This document shows, piece by piece, positions 32,189-44,410 of a stretch of 64,000 bases of DNA. Numbering within the stretch: the stretch's first letter is position 1; the number at the start of each line of letters is the position of its first letter. Source of the DNA: Acanthococcus lagerstroemiae (lineage: Eukaryota > Arthropoda > Insecta > Hemiptera > Eriococcidae); contig CM063109.1 of the NCBI GenBank assembly GCA_031841125.1, positions 68,888,914-68,952,913 of the forward strand, read 5' to 3'. A model generated the notes under the pieces. It saw nothing but the letters and a program-made list of their open reading frames with translations, was not told the DNA's origin and made no database searches. A program made the translations under genes and the position numbers.

Positions 32189-32657
32189 CAGTAGACTCCC
32201 AATTATCCGACACCCGATTATCCGACGTCTAAATTAACCGGCTCAAATTTTTTCTCCGACTTTTTCGGATTAACTGACTTTAACGAGTTGACCTCAAGAT
32301 GTCGGACAATCCAAATCGCATTCAAGCCTACTGCATATCCTGCTAATCAAAGCTTTATCAATATGCTTGAACATCTTTCTAAGTACTCCGCACTCACCGT
32401 CAAAACGTCAAACCAGCATTTCTAAATTTTTCAAAAAGACTCAATTTTTTGAACGGAAATATGGAATTTTTCTCATTCATATTTTCCTGAATTTGAGTGG
32501 TATCTGACGATTTTCTTAAGAAACAAATATATGTACCTAAATTGCACTTGTTTTGAATGTTACTTCTACCAAATTTGCGACATTTTCGGATTATCCCACT
32601 GTCTTCTTATCCGACCCACCTTCAATATGAATTAGGTCGGATAATTTGGAGTCTACT
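32189..32657. mobile_element. pogo/Tigger-like MITE, 469 bp
   Basis: The left end CAGTAGACTCCCAATTATCC (from 32189) and the right end (32635-32657, reverse complement AGTAGACTCCAAATTATCCG) are inverted repeats starting CAGTA-like, with TA adjacent on the left. The motif ATTATCCGAC recurs inside. Starts of this type and TA targets are known for pogo/Tigger elements. No transposase is present. Confidence 0.6.
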
Positions 32658-32784
32658 ACCTATTTCTTTTGTATGCAACCTTTTCCCCAATTTAAAAAAA
32701 AAATCATTGGGTTGGCGAAATGGTTTACCACCCACTTCCGATTTTGTGTCTGAAAAGAACACCAGTATCTGTGGAAATATCTAA

Positions 32785-32965
32785 AAAAAACAAGGAATTG
32801 CTATACAAATAATAAGTATACTAAAAAAACATATACGAAGGGTCAAATTAATGCTTATATAAAATTAGACAGAAAAGGACAAGAATTTGAAGTAAGAAGA
32901 AGGGTCAAACAGGGGGACTCTTTCTCACCCGGTAATAGAAGAAATGATACAAAAATTTATTTTTT
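32785..32965 (+). pseudogene. reverse transcriptase scrap (LINE)
   Basis: On the plus strand KGQINAYIKLDRKGQEFEV is followed by RRRVKQGDSFSP, the motif-B region of a LINE reverse transcriptase (VKQGDPLSP), and after a small deletion by VIEEMIQKF. The preceding ISILKKTY fits the same domain. Only about 60 codons remain. It most resembles the RTE-like relics elsewhere in the window. Confidence 0.7.
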
Positions 32966-34221
32966 ACTTTTAGGGATTTTGCGAAGCAAATACTCTCTTA
33001 TCTTCACTTTTTTGAAGGCCTTTATTTACACTTCTTTTGTTTGTGTATATGCGTGAGCCTAGTGTTCTAGTTCCAACAACTGATCGTTCGGGGACACGTG
33101 ATTACTATAATATTGGGAAACATGAAAGGTAAAAATACATAAATGAATCTTTCGGGTATTGCATTTAGGTTATTGAAAGGCGATTTTTCATTGTCATCAG
33201 TTTAAAATCTTATTTTTCTGTAGTGAAGTTAGGTGCTGCAATATATGCTGTTAGTCTATTGTAACCACCAGAACATTAGAAAAGAAAGAATGAGCTCTTC
33301 ACGAAGCTTATATTGCCAGCTGTAGTCATTGCAGATGATGATATGAATATAAAATTTAAGAAATCATTTTTATTTCAACTTCTGGATTTCACAGTCTGTC
33401 TGTAACATTTATATAAACAATTCATTATTATTATTTTTTTAACACGGATTAAATTTTAAAAAAGACAAAAGAAAAACATGCTTGTCATGTGTCTTAAACG
33501 AGAAAAAACAGAGTTGTCAAAGAAAACTGAAACGAAAAATTATAAAAATTTTGAAAAAGTTGAAAAAGAAAAGTAAATTGTGTAGAATGTATCTATTTAT
33601 ACTTGTACTAAATCGATCCTCCAATTGAAAATCCTGTCGTAACTGTCATTAAATGCGCCCAGAAAAAAGGGGCGTACACTACTGTGATGAGTTCCTCTTT
33701 TGCGTGTGATAGGATTCATGATTTCTAATTGTGGTTTGGAGACCGGAAGTGACAGATCGCGAGGTAATAATAAAATATTGTAGTTGGATGATTGAATGCT
33801 GGAACACTTCATTTTCTTCTTTTTTCATGTATTTTTTAAAATTTTTTTTTTCAGTAGAAAAAGTTGAAAATTGGGAAAGAGTAATTTAGAATCGCATGCT
33901 GAAAAAAGGATATGTGGTGTGGCAATCCTATGCTTTGCTCTTTATAATGTTTAATCCAACTTTTCATGTTGGTCAGTAGCGTCGCTGGATTTTTTTTTTT
34001 TTTTTTTTTTTTTTGGGGGGGGGGGAATTTTTTCTGTAATGTTGACCAACATTCATCAGCATTGGTGGATTTTTTTGAGAGAGAGGTGTAGTATGTAGTA
34101 TCAGAGTGTCTAACAGGCATTTAAATCATTTATTTTCAGTCATAGTCATTCAAAAATTTGAGAATCAGCAAATTATACCTTGAAAGAGAAAACAAAGAAT
34201 TTAGAATAGGAAAAATTTATT
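32966..34221. repeat. unidentified interval with poly-T/poly-G tract
   Basis: A poly-T run (about 33990-34014) passes straight into a poly-G run (34015-34026) after GTCAGTAGCGTCGCTGG, a pattern seen at decayed transposon ends. The rest is unassigned. Confidence 0.45.
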
Positions 34222-34229
34222 ATAATGAT

Positions 34230-34846
34230 CAGAGCTGCAATTCTTATACAAATGTATATTTTTATCTATGGCGTATAGGTATAAATTTCAAAAGATCTTC
34301 ACGAATCACAGAATTCTAAGTCAAATGAGCAGCACTTCATCCTGCATATTTTGACATTTACCGCATATTTTGCACCAATTCTGCTTATTTTTCAATTTTT
34401 CCCCGCAAAAAATTATTTTTTCAGTGTTGACAATGATGTCCGACTGCAAAAAAATTAAGAAGACTTAATGGTTAATGAATCAGTTGAAAAGCTTTTAGAA
34501 AAATATGCTCTTTTGCACGTGAGATAACCTTCCTCTTGCCCGCATCACATTCATCAATCATCAAGAAAGTATGAATAGGTGCATTATCTCAAGGGTGCAT
34601 CTCCTATTAAAAGAAGATTGGACTCTCAAGGAGATACTTTACTGGATCATTTTAAAATATGATAAAAATTGTCTCAGTGTATCCAACTTAATTTTTCCTT
34701 TGAAATGATATACCCATATTGGATTTACATATGTATGCATATTTTACAATTTTTGCGCATATTTTCGGCATATTATTTAGACTGAATTCAGTGCATGAAA
34801 TATGCGCATATTTCGCTATTTTTTGTGCATAAAAATTGCAGCCCTG
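34230..34846. mobile_element. hAT-type MITE, copy 1
   Basis: The ends CAGAGCTGCAATTCTTATAC and (reverse complement) CAGGGCTGCAATTTTTATGC are TIRs. Flanking 8-mers ATAATGAT (34222-34229) and ATAATGAC (34847-34854) agree at 7 of 8 positions, the 8-bp duplication typical of hAT elements. The interior is AT-rich with repeated ATATTTTGC/GCATATTT motifs and no coding capacity. It is related to the element at 59557-60249. Confidence 0.8.
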
Positions 34847-34854
34847 ATAATGAC

Positions 34855-36522
34855 GATAAATCAAAATATCAATTTACAAGAGTCTTCGCATGTAGGACAT
34901 GCTCATGTGAGTTGTGTCAGACGTGATCACCGTGCGCGTATTAAGTTCGGTGAGCTCAATAAGGCCCTGGTTTAAGGTCTTGGCTCTCCGGACTTTCATC
35001 TAAGTGATTTCATGTTTTTCCTTTTTTGTGTTATAGTCGTCGACAGAAATATTTAAAAATTGGCTAGCTTGAAATTTTTCTATACTGCTCCACGTTCCTC
35101 AGATCTTCTAATAAAAATACCCCTTTTTCAAAACTTGATAAGGCCAGCGCACCAAAGAAGGCTGGGCCTATAATCTAATAAGACCCAACCTACTACTTAA
35201 TAAGCCTGACTTGAAATTCGGTAAACAAGAAGTTAAGCATGGTCCAAATAGAAATTTATGAGTAAGTTATACCTGAAATGATAATCAATTGATCTTACCA
35301 GGCTGGGCCTTATATTAGGTTTCATAACACTATTTTTCGTGAGTATCGCCTACCTCGGTTCCAATTTGCTCAAATTTCACTTTTCGGGCGTCGATCGATA
35401 ATCAACTACCACTACAACAACCATCGCATGTTTAATTTCTAGATAAATTCCCTTTGACTAACATAATACTCGTAAATCCTCCAAGTTACACAAAAAACAT
35501 AGGGACACCTTTCACGTTATTGGAAAATCATCAACCGGCGTATCTCACACCAGTGGACTAATATCTTGATAAAAACAATTGGACAGTGTTGCCATATCAT
35601 GAAGGACCAATTTTGGTGTACGTTTTAATGTAATAGTCTAAAGCATTGCAGTCAAGATCAGTACATTGGGCCTTATATTGTGGATCCGGGCCTCATCGGG
35701 CTCATCTACCTCATGCAATAAAATTAGGTTTTTCTCCCTAAAAATGTAGTATTATAGACGAAGAAGTATATTTAGCTTTAGTTTATTATTTTAGCGCATT
35801 CTTAGCAAATGGGGGAGAGGGTGAAGGTCATTTATTTTCAGATTTCGATTTTGTTAGACACTTTGTGTATGTGTATTGCGAGTTAAATATATGGTACGGC
35901 ACTATTAATTGCGGTATCTCATGGCACTAATTCAGTTACAGATTTTTTATAACTGCAAGTACCTATAAATATAATGATTGGACTTTGAATTGGGTTGGGG
36001 GGGGGTAATTTTGATCATTTCTACCCCCGCAAATTTTTTTGGGGTGAGGGGTAGAAATTACCCGTCTACCCCCCTCAGCGACGCCCATGATGTTGGTGTC
36101 CTCGTTCAAGAGGTTCATGTATCCATCTTTAGTAACTTAACACCCAGTGCACCACTTACCGACTTATCGCAGTTAGGTAGACTCCACCAGCCATAAATTA
36201 AGTCACCTGTAGACGGGCGAGGAAAACTTGTTGCACAATTTCAAAGTTGGAAATTTATGAAGACACATCAGACACTGTTGATCTTACGATGTACGTACAA
36301 AACACATATATCTATAGACGCAAGTATACCTGCACTCGCATCCTCCTAGAACAGGTACCCTAACAATTTATTCTTTCGCGTTTCAACCTGCATAGTTGTA
36401 TCTCTGCATACATCTGCGAAGGTCATTGTGATAAACTATCTTATCGTTCAGAGCTTTCATAATTTCTCTAGTACGGTTTTCGCGATCTCGGATCTCGCTC
36501 ATTTGAGATATACGATCCACGG
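34855..36522. other. unidentified interval with a G/C-run foldback
   Basis: At about 35994-36082 GGGGGGGGGTAATTTTGATC and GGGGTAGAAATTACCCGTC with flanking C-runs form a short foldback, perhaps a miniature element end. No gene was recognised. Confidence 0.4.
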
Positions 36523-36873
36523 CTACGGTAGCCTTCTTCCCTGAAGGCTTTTCTTTTCAATCCAGCGTCTATGTTTCTCGATTGATAAAATTCCGAACGC
36601 GAAACGGAGTCCTTTTGTCGTCACCCAGTCACAATACTCGCGGTACATTAAAAGACGTACTCTGAGCTTAGAATAGCGACTCGGTGATTTATTGATACGC
36701 CATGCGCGCAATCGGAAACAAGAAAATGTAAATATTTGTATACAAATGGGAGAAGAGAGAAAGTTCTCACGTACAAGTACAAACAGTAAACACGTATAAC
36801 CCGCCATACATAATATACAAAGTCGACGGAGAACTTTCTGATTCTGTTTCGGAAAAGTCTGTCGGTCATTCAA
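36523..36873 (-). CDS. unidentified 116-codon open frame
   Basis: A minus-strand frame in a CpG-retaining segment has a protein-like C-terminal half (REYCDWVTTKGLRFAFGILS, then IEKHRRWIEKKSLQGRRLP and stop). No family is recognised, and no clear splice site or promoter was found. It may be part of a host exon or a chance frame. Confidence 0.2.
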   Translation of the reverse strand: MNDRQTFPKQNQKVLRRLCILCMAGYTCLLFVLVRENFLSSPICIQIFTFSCFRLRAWRINKSPSRYSKLRVRLLMYREYCDWVTTKGLRFAFGILSIEKHRRWIEKKSLQGRRLP

Positions 36874-38652
36874 AATTCATTTTTTTGCCGATATTTCTGA
36901 GAGAAAAAAAAAATTTCTCCGATTTATGCCTAGGTATACTTTTAAACGTGTCTCAATTAATCAAACTCGAGACGGCGATATTATCATTCAGTTTGGTAAA
37001 TCAACGCACGTGGTCTGGGTATAGCCGCTGGCCGAGCGGTGACCAGCAGTTCGACCCAGCAGGTGCAAATGACATCGTCTAGTGCAAAGCGACTTGCATT
37101 GGAAAACTTTCGCGGAATGTCGAATGTCCGCGACTGTCGAGGTGCCAAACTTGCCGCTTTTTCCATCGAGCTTCGGTTCGATAACAGATCGTCGGCTATT
37201 TTCGGAGGCAGATAAAATCGGATCCAGCTTACGTTTCGGAGTTCGATGTACGCGATTTTTCAAAACATAATATTATATACGCGGCCCAGGTATGTCGAGA
37301 ACCTGGGCATGGCCGAAAGCCAAAACGCGTGTACGTTAATTTCACTTATCCTGGCCTGCGATTTGTCGAGAACACCTATTTCTTAGTCGCAATTTCGGTC
37401 ACCATTATAGGTACCATTTAATGGTCCGAGTATAGTTCAGTCCATCTTTGCCGTCGTAATCGGACGAATAAATGCGGCCATTCTAGAAAATTTTTTGTTC
37501 GCTGGTTGGGTTATTTAAATATTATTATCGTCGCCAATAACTTATCCGAAATCCAGCCCATGCGAGATGTGCGTAATCTGTTTTCTGTTTGAATTTACCA
37601 GCACAGTCGTGCAGCGCAATGCGGCGGATGCGAATTAATTTATCGTGGGGTAGGATGCGCGTAAATTTCTTGAACGTTGAATTAAGACCGTCCGAGTAAA
37701 AGTTGATTTATATTCATTTGAGCGGCGTTTTGAGTCTGCCGCGACGGGGCGTCTCGACGTTTTGACACTTTTTAGGAGAAAAAAAACACCGTGACTGTGG
37801 ATACATAATCAACTTAGCTTAATAATTAGCTGGTTAAAGTTACTGGCTACAGAGCATCATCGAATAATAATTTGTCTTTTAACTGGTTTATTGGCTACAT
37901 TGTGTAAAAGTGAAATGGTCTAAAAATACGCCTAATTAAAAAACATTTTTACGTATTAAGTCTTCGAAGTTGAAATGGGATTTCACGGTGCGCTTTCCTT
38001 CATTATTGAAATATTTCACGAAAACTCGATGACATTTGAAAAAGAAAATCAGAACTAGCGTAAATATTGTCCTAGACTAGAACAGTAACTTCTGAGTGTT
38101 TCGAAATAGTGCACCCGGAACAGCTGTGGTGGATTCCGTACTGTATATAAACATTAATTATTTGCTTCTTCACCGAATAGAATTCAAAAAGAAATTTGAA
38201 AGCTGATCGTCAAGGTCAGATACGCCCGAGCAGGAGGGTAGAAAAATTCATCCGGGCTAGTTTCAGGAATGGAATGAAAATAACCAGAAATCGTAATTTC
38301 CAAAAACTCGTTCGATCAGGGTGTCCAGTGGTCCCTAGAGTCTCTTAAAAGTCTCTCATTTTGATAGGATTTTTGTAAAATACTATTCAGAATAATAAAT
38401 TCCGATAAAATCTCATATTTTTAATTAATTTGGACTTTTTAAGTTTCTAATTAAAGCGTGATAATATTATTTATATTATCAATGATAGCTACGACATTAA
38501 ATTGTAACTGTCATATATTATTGTAAATAAATTTATGGATACGTTTAGTTATATGTATGAGTTCTCACTGTAGATCAGGGTTGTTGAGTTTTTCTCATAA
38601 CCTGACCGGCCACCAGCTCTAAGGAAACCAAAACTGATTAAATTTCAAATAT
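36874..38652. other. unidentified interval, partly CpG-retaining
   Basis: 36980-37270 keeps CpG and has overlapping short frames on both strands with no identifiable product. The rest is AT-rich and featureless. Confidence 0.35.
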
Positions 38653-38737
38653 GTAGACTCCCGATTATCCGCCATCGGTTTATTCGCCCACCTTTCCGAG
38701 TTATCCACCTGGCCAAGGACGGATAATCTGGACCCTT
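38653..38737. mobile_element. short pogo-like MITE fragment
   Basis: GTAGACTCCCGATTATCCGC at the left and GGATAATCTGGACCC at the right are inverted, and the left end matches the MITE at 32189-32657 at nearly all of its first 20 bases. Only 85 bp separate the outer ends. Confidence 0.5.
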
Positions 38738-38744
38738 GCTAAAA

Positions 38745-39490
38745 TCCCAACTTTATACCGAAAACGATCAAAACCGACCAACTGCCACTAGTCCAACTGA
38801 AAATAATCAAAAATAACCGTATTTGACCGAAACAGATCAAACATAATCAAAACTGATGAATAGCCTGTAATTGGCCAACAACTTCAAACCTACAAACAGC
38901 CCAAGACTGACAACAGTCAAAATCTGGCAAACAAACTGTTTCAAAAATTCCCCCAAAACTGAAAATCACCAGTTGCGTTCTCAGAAGTTTCTGTGGGCGG
39001 AGTAGTGCAAGGGGAGAAGGGGGAGGATGTACATCAATCTACAAAAGTATATAAAAAACAGGGTTTCTGTGATCTGAGCAGGGAAATGACTTAAAATTTG
39101 GTAAAGATTTTGAAAAAATTAATATTTTATATCTCAAGAGGGAGAGTAACTCGGCATTCTTTTTAGTAAAAGCTTCTAAAAATCACCGAACACGCAAACT
39201 CCTAGAGACTAAATAATCAAACATGGCCAGAAACAACCGAAACCAACTACCTCCAACTAATCCAACCGAACACAGAATCAAGAGCAACCTTTGACTGAAA
39301 TTGAACCAAAGCTGTAAAATTATTCGAAACCCTTTCAAAAATGACACCAACCAACAGTCCCAAAAAACGGCTAACCACGCGAAAACTGACTAAAAGCCCG
39401 AAATTAATGAATGGCCAAAATGTGACAAACAGCATGAACTGAAAAATTTCCCAAAACTGAAAATCGCCTGTTGAGTGCTCAGAAATTTTC
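38745..39490. repeat. degenerate CCAAAACTG-type arrays in a diverged ~500-bp duplication
   Basis: Two blocks (38745-39000 and 39215-39490) have loose CCAAAACTGA and AACAGCCC motifs and each ends CCAAAACTGAAAATC..CC..GTTG followed by CTCAGAAxTTTCT..GGCG. This suggests an old duplication of an array plus its flank. It is the same motif family as at 5985-6345. Confidence 0.55.
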
Positions 39491-39544
39491 TTAGGCGTGG
39501 AAATCAACCCGCAGAAAATGTAAAAAATACGATATTCAAATCAG

Positions 39545-41040
39545 AGTGAGAAAAACTTTTTTTTACTTGGGGGCTTTGCCCCCAATCCTCACCCTCACTC
39601 GCTTCGCCCGTGCCGGCCTGCAGTATTTCACGAGCTGGAAAAGTCGCCAAGCATTTTTTTACTGTCGTTGCCTTTCTTTCCTCTCGTGTATCTCTGCATC
39701 GGTGAGATTATGTTTGGGGCGTGGTATAGTAATTGACTAACTGATCTTTCCATGGAAATTATATGAAAACAACACGGCGCTACAACATCCAGGAGCTCTA
39801 TCCTCCACCGAGGACCCACCCCTGGGGTGGGTTACCCTCTGTCAATCTCCACCACAGCTGTCCTCCTCTATCACAGTCACTTCGACCCACCAGCTCTTCC
39901 TCGCCCAGCCCGACGCCCTTCCTCATCGTGGCCATCCTCCCTCTCCAGGAGCTCATTAAGGTACAGGGGATGCCATCAGGAATTTATCCCCACGGAAGGG
40001 GATGAGGAGGTGGCTTTTACTGTTTAGTGTATAGAGAGCTCTACCCCACCACAACTCCTCCTTGTCCTTCACCGCGACCTTTCTCCCCCAAGCTCTCTCC
40101 TTCACCATGAACCCTCCCCCAAGGGTAGGCTACCCCTGGAGAAATGAGCAATTCAGGGACAGGGTAGGCAACCCGCAGTGTTTTTTTCTCCCGGTGGCGG
40201 CGGCAGATTTTATTTTTTTAGTATACTATGGGGCTTTGCCCCCTGGCCGCTTCGCGGCCCAACCCCTCCGCCGTCACTCGCTTCGCTCGTGCCGGCCTTA
40301 TTCGGCACTTCGCGCCTCGTCCAACCACCACAGTTCTCAGTGTTTGGTCTGAAACTTTTATTCCTGATGAGTTGAGGTTTGCTTTGTGCTTCTTTTGCTC
40401 CCCCTCTATCAGCGGTCCTCAATCTTCCACCATGAACCCCCTTCCATCCTTTCTTCATCACGAGCCTCCTCCTCCTCCACCACGACTCCCTCGTAGGGGG
40501 AGGAGGAGTTTGGTTTTCAATATATAGAGAGATTATATATCTTTTTATGTCTTATTATGTCGGTTATGTCTTAAAACTTGGAGATCTTTTATTTTAGAAC
40601 AGATTATGTCCTTGAGAGTAGATGATCTGCCCCTGCAATTTTTCTGATTTTTAAGTAGGCAACCTGCAGTGCGTTTTTTCTCCCGGAGAAGGGCGGTGGC
40701 GGATTTTACTTTTTTAGTATATAGAGAGATAGAACCTTCCTCCCAAATCCCGCCTCCACCATGAACCCCCTCCCAAGGGTAGGCTATCCCTGGAAGAATG
40801 AGCAATGAAGGGGTAGGGTAGGCAATCCGCAGTGGGTTTTTTCTCCCGGAGGTGGCGGTGGTGGTAGTGGTGCTGGTGGCGGATTTTACTAAGCTCCCTC
40901 CTCCACCATGAACCCCCTCTCAAGGGTAGGCTACCCCTGGATAAATGAGCAATTAAGGGACAGGGTAGGTAACCCGCAGTGTTTTTTTTTTCTCCCGGCG
41001 GCGGTGGCGGTGGATCTTACTTTTTTGGTATAGGTACACA
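39545..41040. repeat. GC-rich repeat block, ~150-bp units
   Basis: Repeated units contain CCACCATGAACCCCCTC, AGGGTAGGCTACCCCTGG, GACAGGGTAGGCAACCCGCA, TTTTTTCTCCCGG, a GGCGGTGG run and ATTTTACTTTTTTAGTAT. Copies start at about 40105, 40757 and 40904, with partial ones at 40425 and 40660. Self-complementary motifs GGGGCTTTGCCCC and CACTCGCTTCGC..GTGCCGGCC occur at 39568 and 40228. The many proline- and glycine-rich open frames come from this composition and are not genes. Confidence 0.65.
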
Positions 41041-41480
41041 GAGAAGAGAGAAAATACTGAAAAATTAATTTTTTCGACTTCAAGAGAGCAGAAAATCGAA
41101 AAACTTAAAATTCGGAATTCTGTTCATAAACTTGAGAGAAATGAAAGAGATTTGGAGAATGAATTTAATCAGTTTTTCTGTAGCATTGCTATGGAGCCAT
41201 CTGAAAAACAAATGAAACATGACTGAAAACGACTAAAAATATAACCGAAAATAACCATATCTGGCAAACAGCCCAACACTGAGCAGCATTCCAGAACCAA
41301 TAACCGGCCCAAAACTGAAAAACAGTCCAAAAGTAAGCAACAATCCCGAGCCCGAAAGTGAAAAATAACTAAAAATGAGAAACTTGTTTTTAATCGCCCT
41401 ATTTGCTCACTTTCCATTCAATTTTTTTTTTTAAATTATCATTAAATTATTTTCTAATTTGATTCTGACCCCATAACTCG
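41041..41480. repeat. degenerate CCAAAACTG-type array, further block
   Basis: 41200-41390 carries GCCCAACACTGAGCAG, CCGGCCCAAAACTGAAAAAC and CAGTCCAAAAG, again the loose family described at 5985-6345. Confidence 0.5.
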
Positions 41481-42857
41481 ACTAGTGAATTGAAGTGGGG
41501 GCCTGCTTTGCTTTTCGCTCGGTCGGTCTTAATCGCTTCTCCAGTAGAATTTGGATTGCCCCTTGTTTAGACATACTGGCTGCGAGCCGGAAAGAATCTA
41601 GCCCATATTTAAAAAAATGTTTTTGGAAGATACGATTGAGAATCGTCAAGAATGTGCTGGGCGATCGGAACTTGGCCTCCAAGACGGGCTACATTGATAA
41701 AGTAAGTGTATGCCCGGGGTCGTTGGTACACAAACTATTCGTATGGAAATTCGTTTCTCCTGAGATTGCGGCCCAATTGAATGAAAATATCGGCCGAGGA
41801 AATTCCTGGCGAAAAATGTCGACTATCCGATTCTAGGTTAACATTTCGATCGGATATTTTAATATGCGGCATTGTCCGCGTAAATTCTTTTCTTTGTGGA
41901 AAATATTAAAAATTCATCGGTACGAACATTTCCATTTCGACGTCTCGGGTTTTCGATAATATTATCTATACTGGTACAGCAGAGGCCGAAGAGGCGGCCA
42001 CTGAGAACCATAAAGCACGCCAGGAGGTCAGAACATTTCGAATTAACGTCTCGGCCATGGAAACGAGGAAATCAAACGTGTCTTCGATTCATCTTTTTTT
42101 TTCGCGCGTAATATTTTTCTCAATATCCGAGAAAAAATAGGACGTGTCGATAACGCGTGTTCCGATCAATTCGTCCGAGAGTCTACGAGTTAAATAATTT
42201 TGTAAATACAAATCGTGTGCTGGGACTCGAAGTTACACTCTCGGTGTCTTAGGTAATGACGCACAACTGTAATTAAATTATTGAGGGAACCAGTTTATTG
42301 ATTAAATTTTCCCTTTCGTATTAGTATTTAATTAAAATGTACTTTCTCGAAAAACATACGAACATCGAGTATCTGTGTGTATACTTTACATACATATACG
42401 AGTACATACAGAAGACTAGAAAATCGAAACCTCATTTATATTCGCGATTCGTTCGTCGTGACCGCCAGTTGGAGGATCACGCGGGTCGCAAGGTCAAAGT
42501 CGGTCTTTTCGATATTAGAGGATAGTTTAATCTCGAGCCTCCTATCACTATTATTACGGACATTGATAATGTGTAAAGTACCTATACGCCAGTGTGTTTC
42601 CGCCATCTTGAAGAAAGTAGGCAATGTCAAGTTTATTCAGTAGGACGTATGCGTTTTCATTAGAGATGGTAAAATATGTGCGCGCTTTTGTAATAGATAC
42701 AGGGTGATCGCAAATTGTCGGCGTGGGATTAGAAACCGTCAATAGTAGTATTTTCTTCTTTTTTTTTTTTTTTTTCTTTTACAAAAATGCCGCATGGTTG
42801 CTCTACATCACTGAGCGTAGTACTCGTAATGGGTGTAAAGGGATGAAAAAATAAAAA
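41481..42857. other. CpG-retaining segment with a candidate splice donor
   Basis: The plus frame from 41495 reads LGDRNLASKTGYIDK up to a consensus donor AAA|GTAAGT at 41702, so 41481-41701 might hold part of an exon, though no acceptor is clear. 41840-42560 also keeps CpG but has no identifiable frame. A poly-T tract lies near 42760. Confidence 0.25.
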
Positions 42858-44012
42858 TATGTTAGTGGCAAATTGTGAAATCCGTTATTCACTGAAATGC
42901 CGAGGCCTTATGTTAATTGTCGGATACGCAGTGTGAAAACCGTCAATTTATATGAAGTAACTGAACCCATTTCGGCCATACAGGGTGTCTTTTGCAGTGA
43001 CCCCCCTCCTTCCGACTTGTAAGTAGGAAACCTACCCCAACAATATGTAGATATGTTTGCATACGTTTACTTTTGAAGGGACTGAGTTATGGTCAAATTT
43101 TGAAAAGTTTTCTATCTTTGAATTTTATTTTATTTTTTTCTCATGACTAGAGATAGACAGAAAAATGGTACCAGCGAGTAATAGTAGAGAGCAGTTGTGA
43201 TAACTGAAGTAAAAAAATGGTCGGAATCGGTTCAACAGGGTCTTCATAAAATCAGTTTTAGTGCAAATTATATCGGAAAATTTTCACATTTTTTCGATTT
43301 CCCGTGAAACTTGTCCTCTTAAATTTCTGTTTTCTTATTTGCAATACACTGGACACCAAATTTCCCATGAAAAAGGTCATTAGCAATTTTCTTGTATCTG
43401 GATTAGAACTGCTCAGAATGGAGTTCAAGATATCCCCGTTAAGAATAAATTATTACTTCTTAACACAGGTGCACAGACCTTATGAAGATAATGATCATCT
43501 TCTTCAGCTACTTTACCACTTCACAGAGTTATATCGTTTATGGGGCTTATTCACCTCCCTCCGTTCATCTGTTTACCCCATATTTGAAATTTAAGCCCAT
43601 GCAATGAGAGGGGGTGGTTTAGTATTTTGTAAATTTTAATATGGGTATCCAATAATTGGTTCCAAAGGTCTCTAAATTCGATTGTGGTAAAATGTTGGCC
43701 ATATTTCCCGAACGGAAGCAATGAGGACATTTCGTATTCTTTTTTAATACTCATACCTACTTTTCTGACTCATGAGCTTCTCATTTCATTTTATATTTTG
43801 ACTTTAATTTTAAATTGTCCATTTTATTGAAATTTTAAAATTATACAGTTCACCGGACACCTGTTCGTCATATTTTATATAATACCTAGTCATTTTAAAT
43901 ATTTCTAGGCGATAGTCCATGTTTATGTAATTTGCCTACAATGACTAGGCATTTTATTACATGCCAGGTCACTGCATAAAATGTCGGAATTTCACAATTT
44001 GCCGCTAACATA
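42858..44012. mobile_element. TIR element, 1,155 bp, family unknown
   Basis: TATGTTAGTGGCAAATTGTG (from 42858) and the reverse complement of 43986-44012 (TATGTTAGCGGCAAATTGTG) are terminal inverted repeats of about 26 bp with one or two differences. No transposase is recognised inside and the target duplication is unclear. Smaller inverted pieces (CCTAGTCATTTTA/AATGACTAGG) near 43885-43960 suggest another foldback at the right end. Confidence 0.55.
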
Positions 44013-44402
44013 TAAAACAAACAAAAAAAGTGACTGAACGAAAACCAAATTAAATCACACTAAAGGGCCCCCATCCTCCCACCGTTTCCGAACCCTGGGG
44101 TAAGTAATCTATGTTTATTAATTTTTATCTTACCCGTCGTATTCATTTATTTTTAATATTTTTGTAATCCGCATCTTAAATTTGCGTTATCTTGAATAGG
44201 TGTAGTGGTTAGTTCTAGTTCGTCTATACATGGTTGAGAGTTTGTTGAAGTATATATTTAGATCATTAATTTCGAATTAGATATTGATCAGGCCGAGGCT
44301 CTGACATTTGAAATGGCCTAAACTGATGGACTTATAAAATTGAAGGGACACTGAAATAGAAGTTTTTGGGGACGCTGACTCCCGAATCTTACATTCGGTT
44401 TT
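44013..44402. other. unidentified spacer
   Basis: Nothing was recognised between the TIR element and the hAT element. Confidence 0.35.
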
Positions 44403-44410
44403 GATATAAG

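Noticed and set aside
37020..37065. CTGGCCGAGCGGTGAC followed by GCAGTTCGACCC, resembling tRNA A and B boxes
   Set aside because: The boxes are too close together and no cloverleaf stems form.
39763..40923. Many proline-, serine- or glycine-rich frames
   Set aside because: All are frames of the ~150-bp GC-rich repeats.
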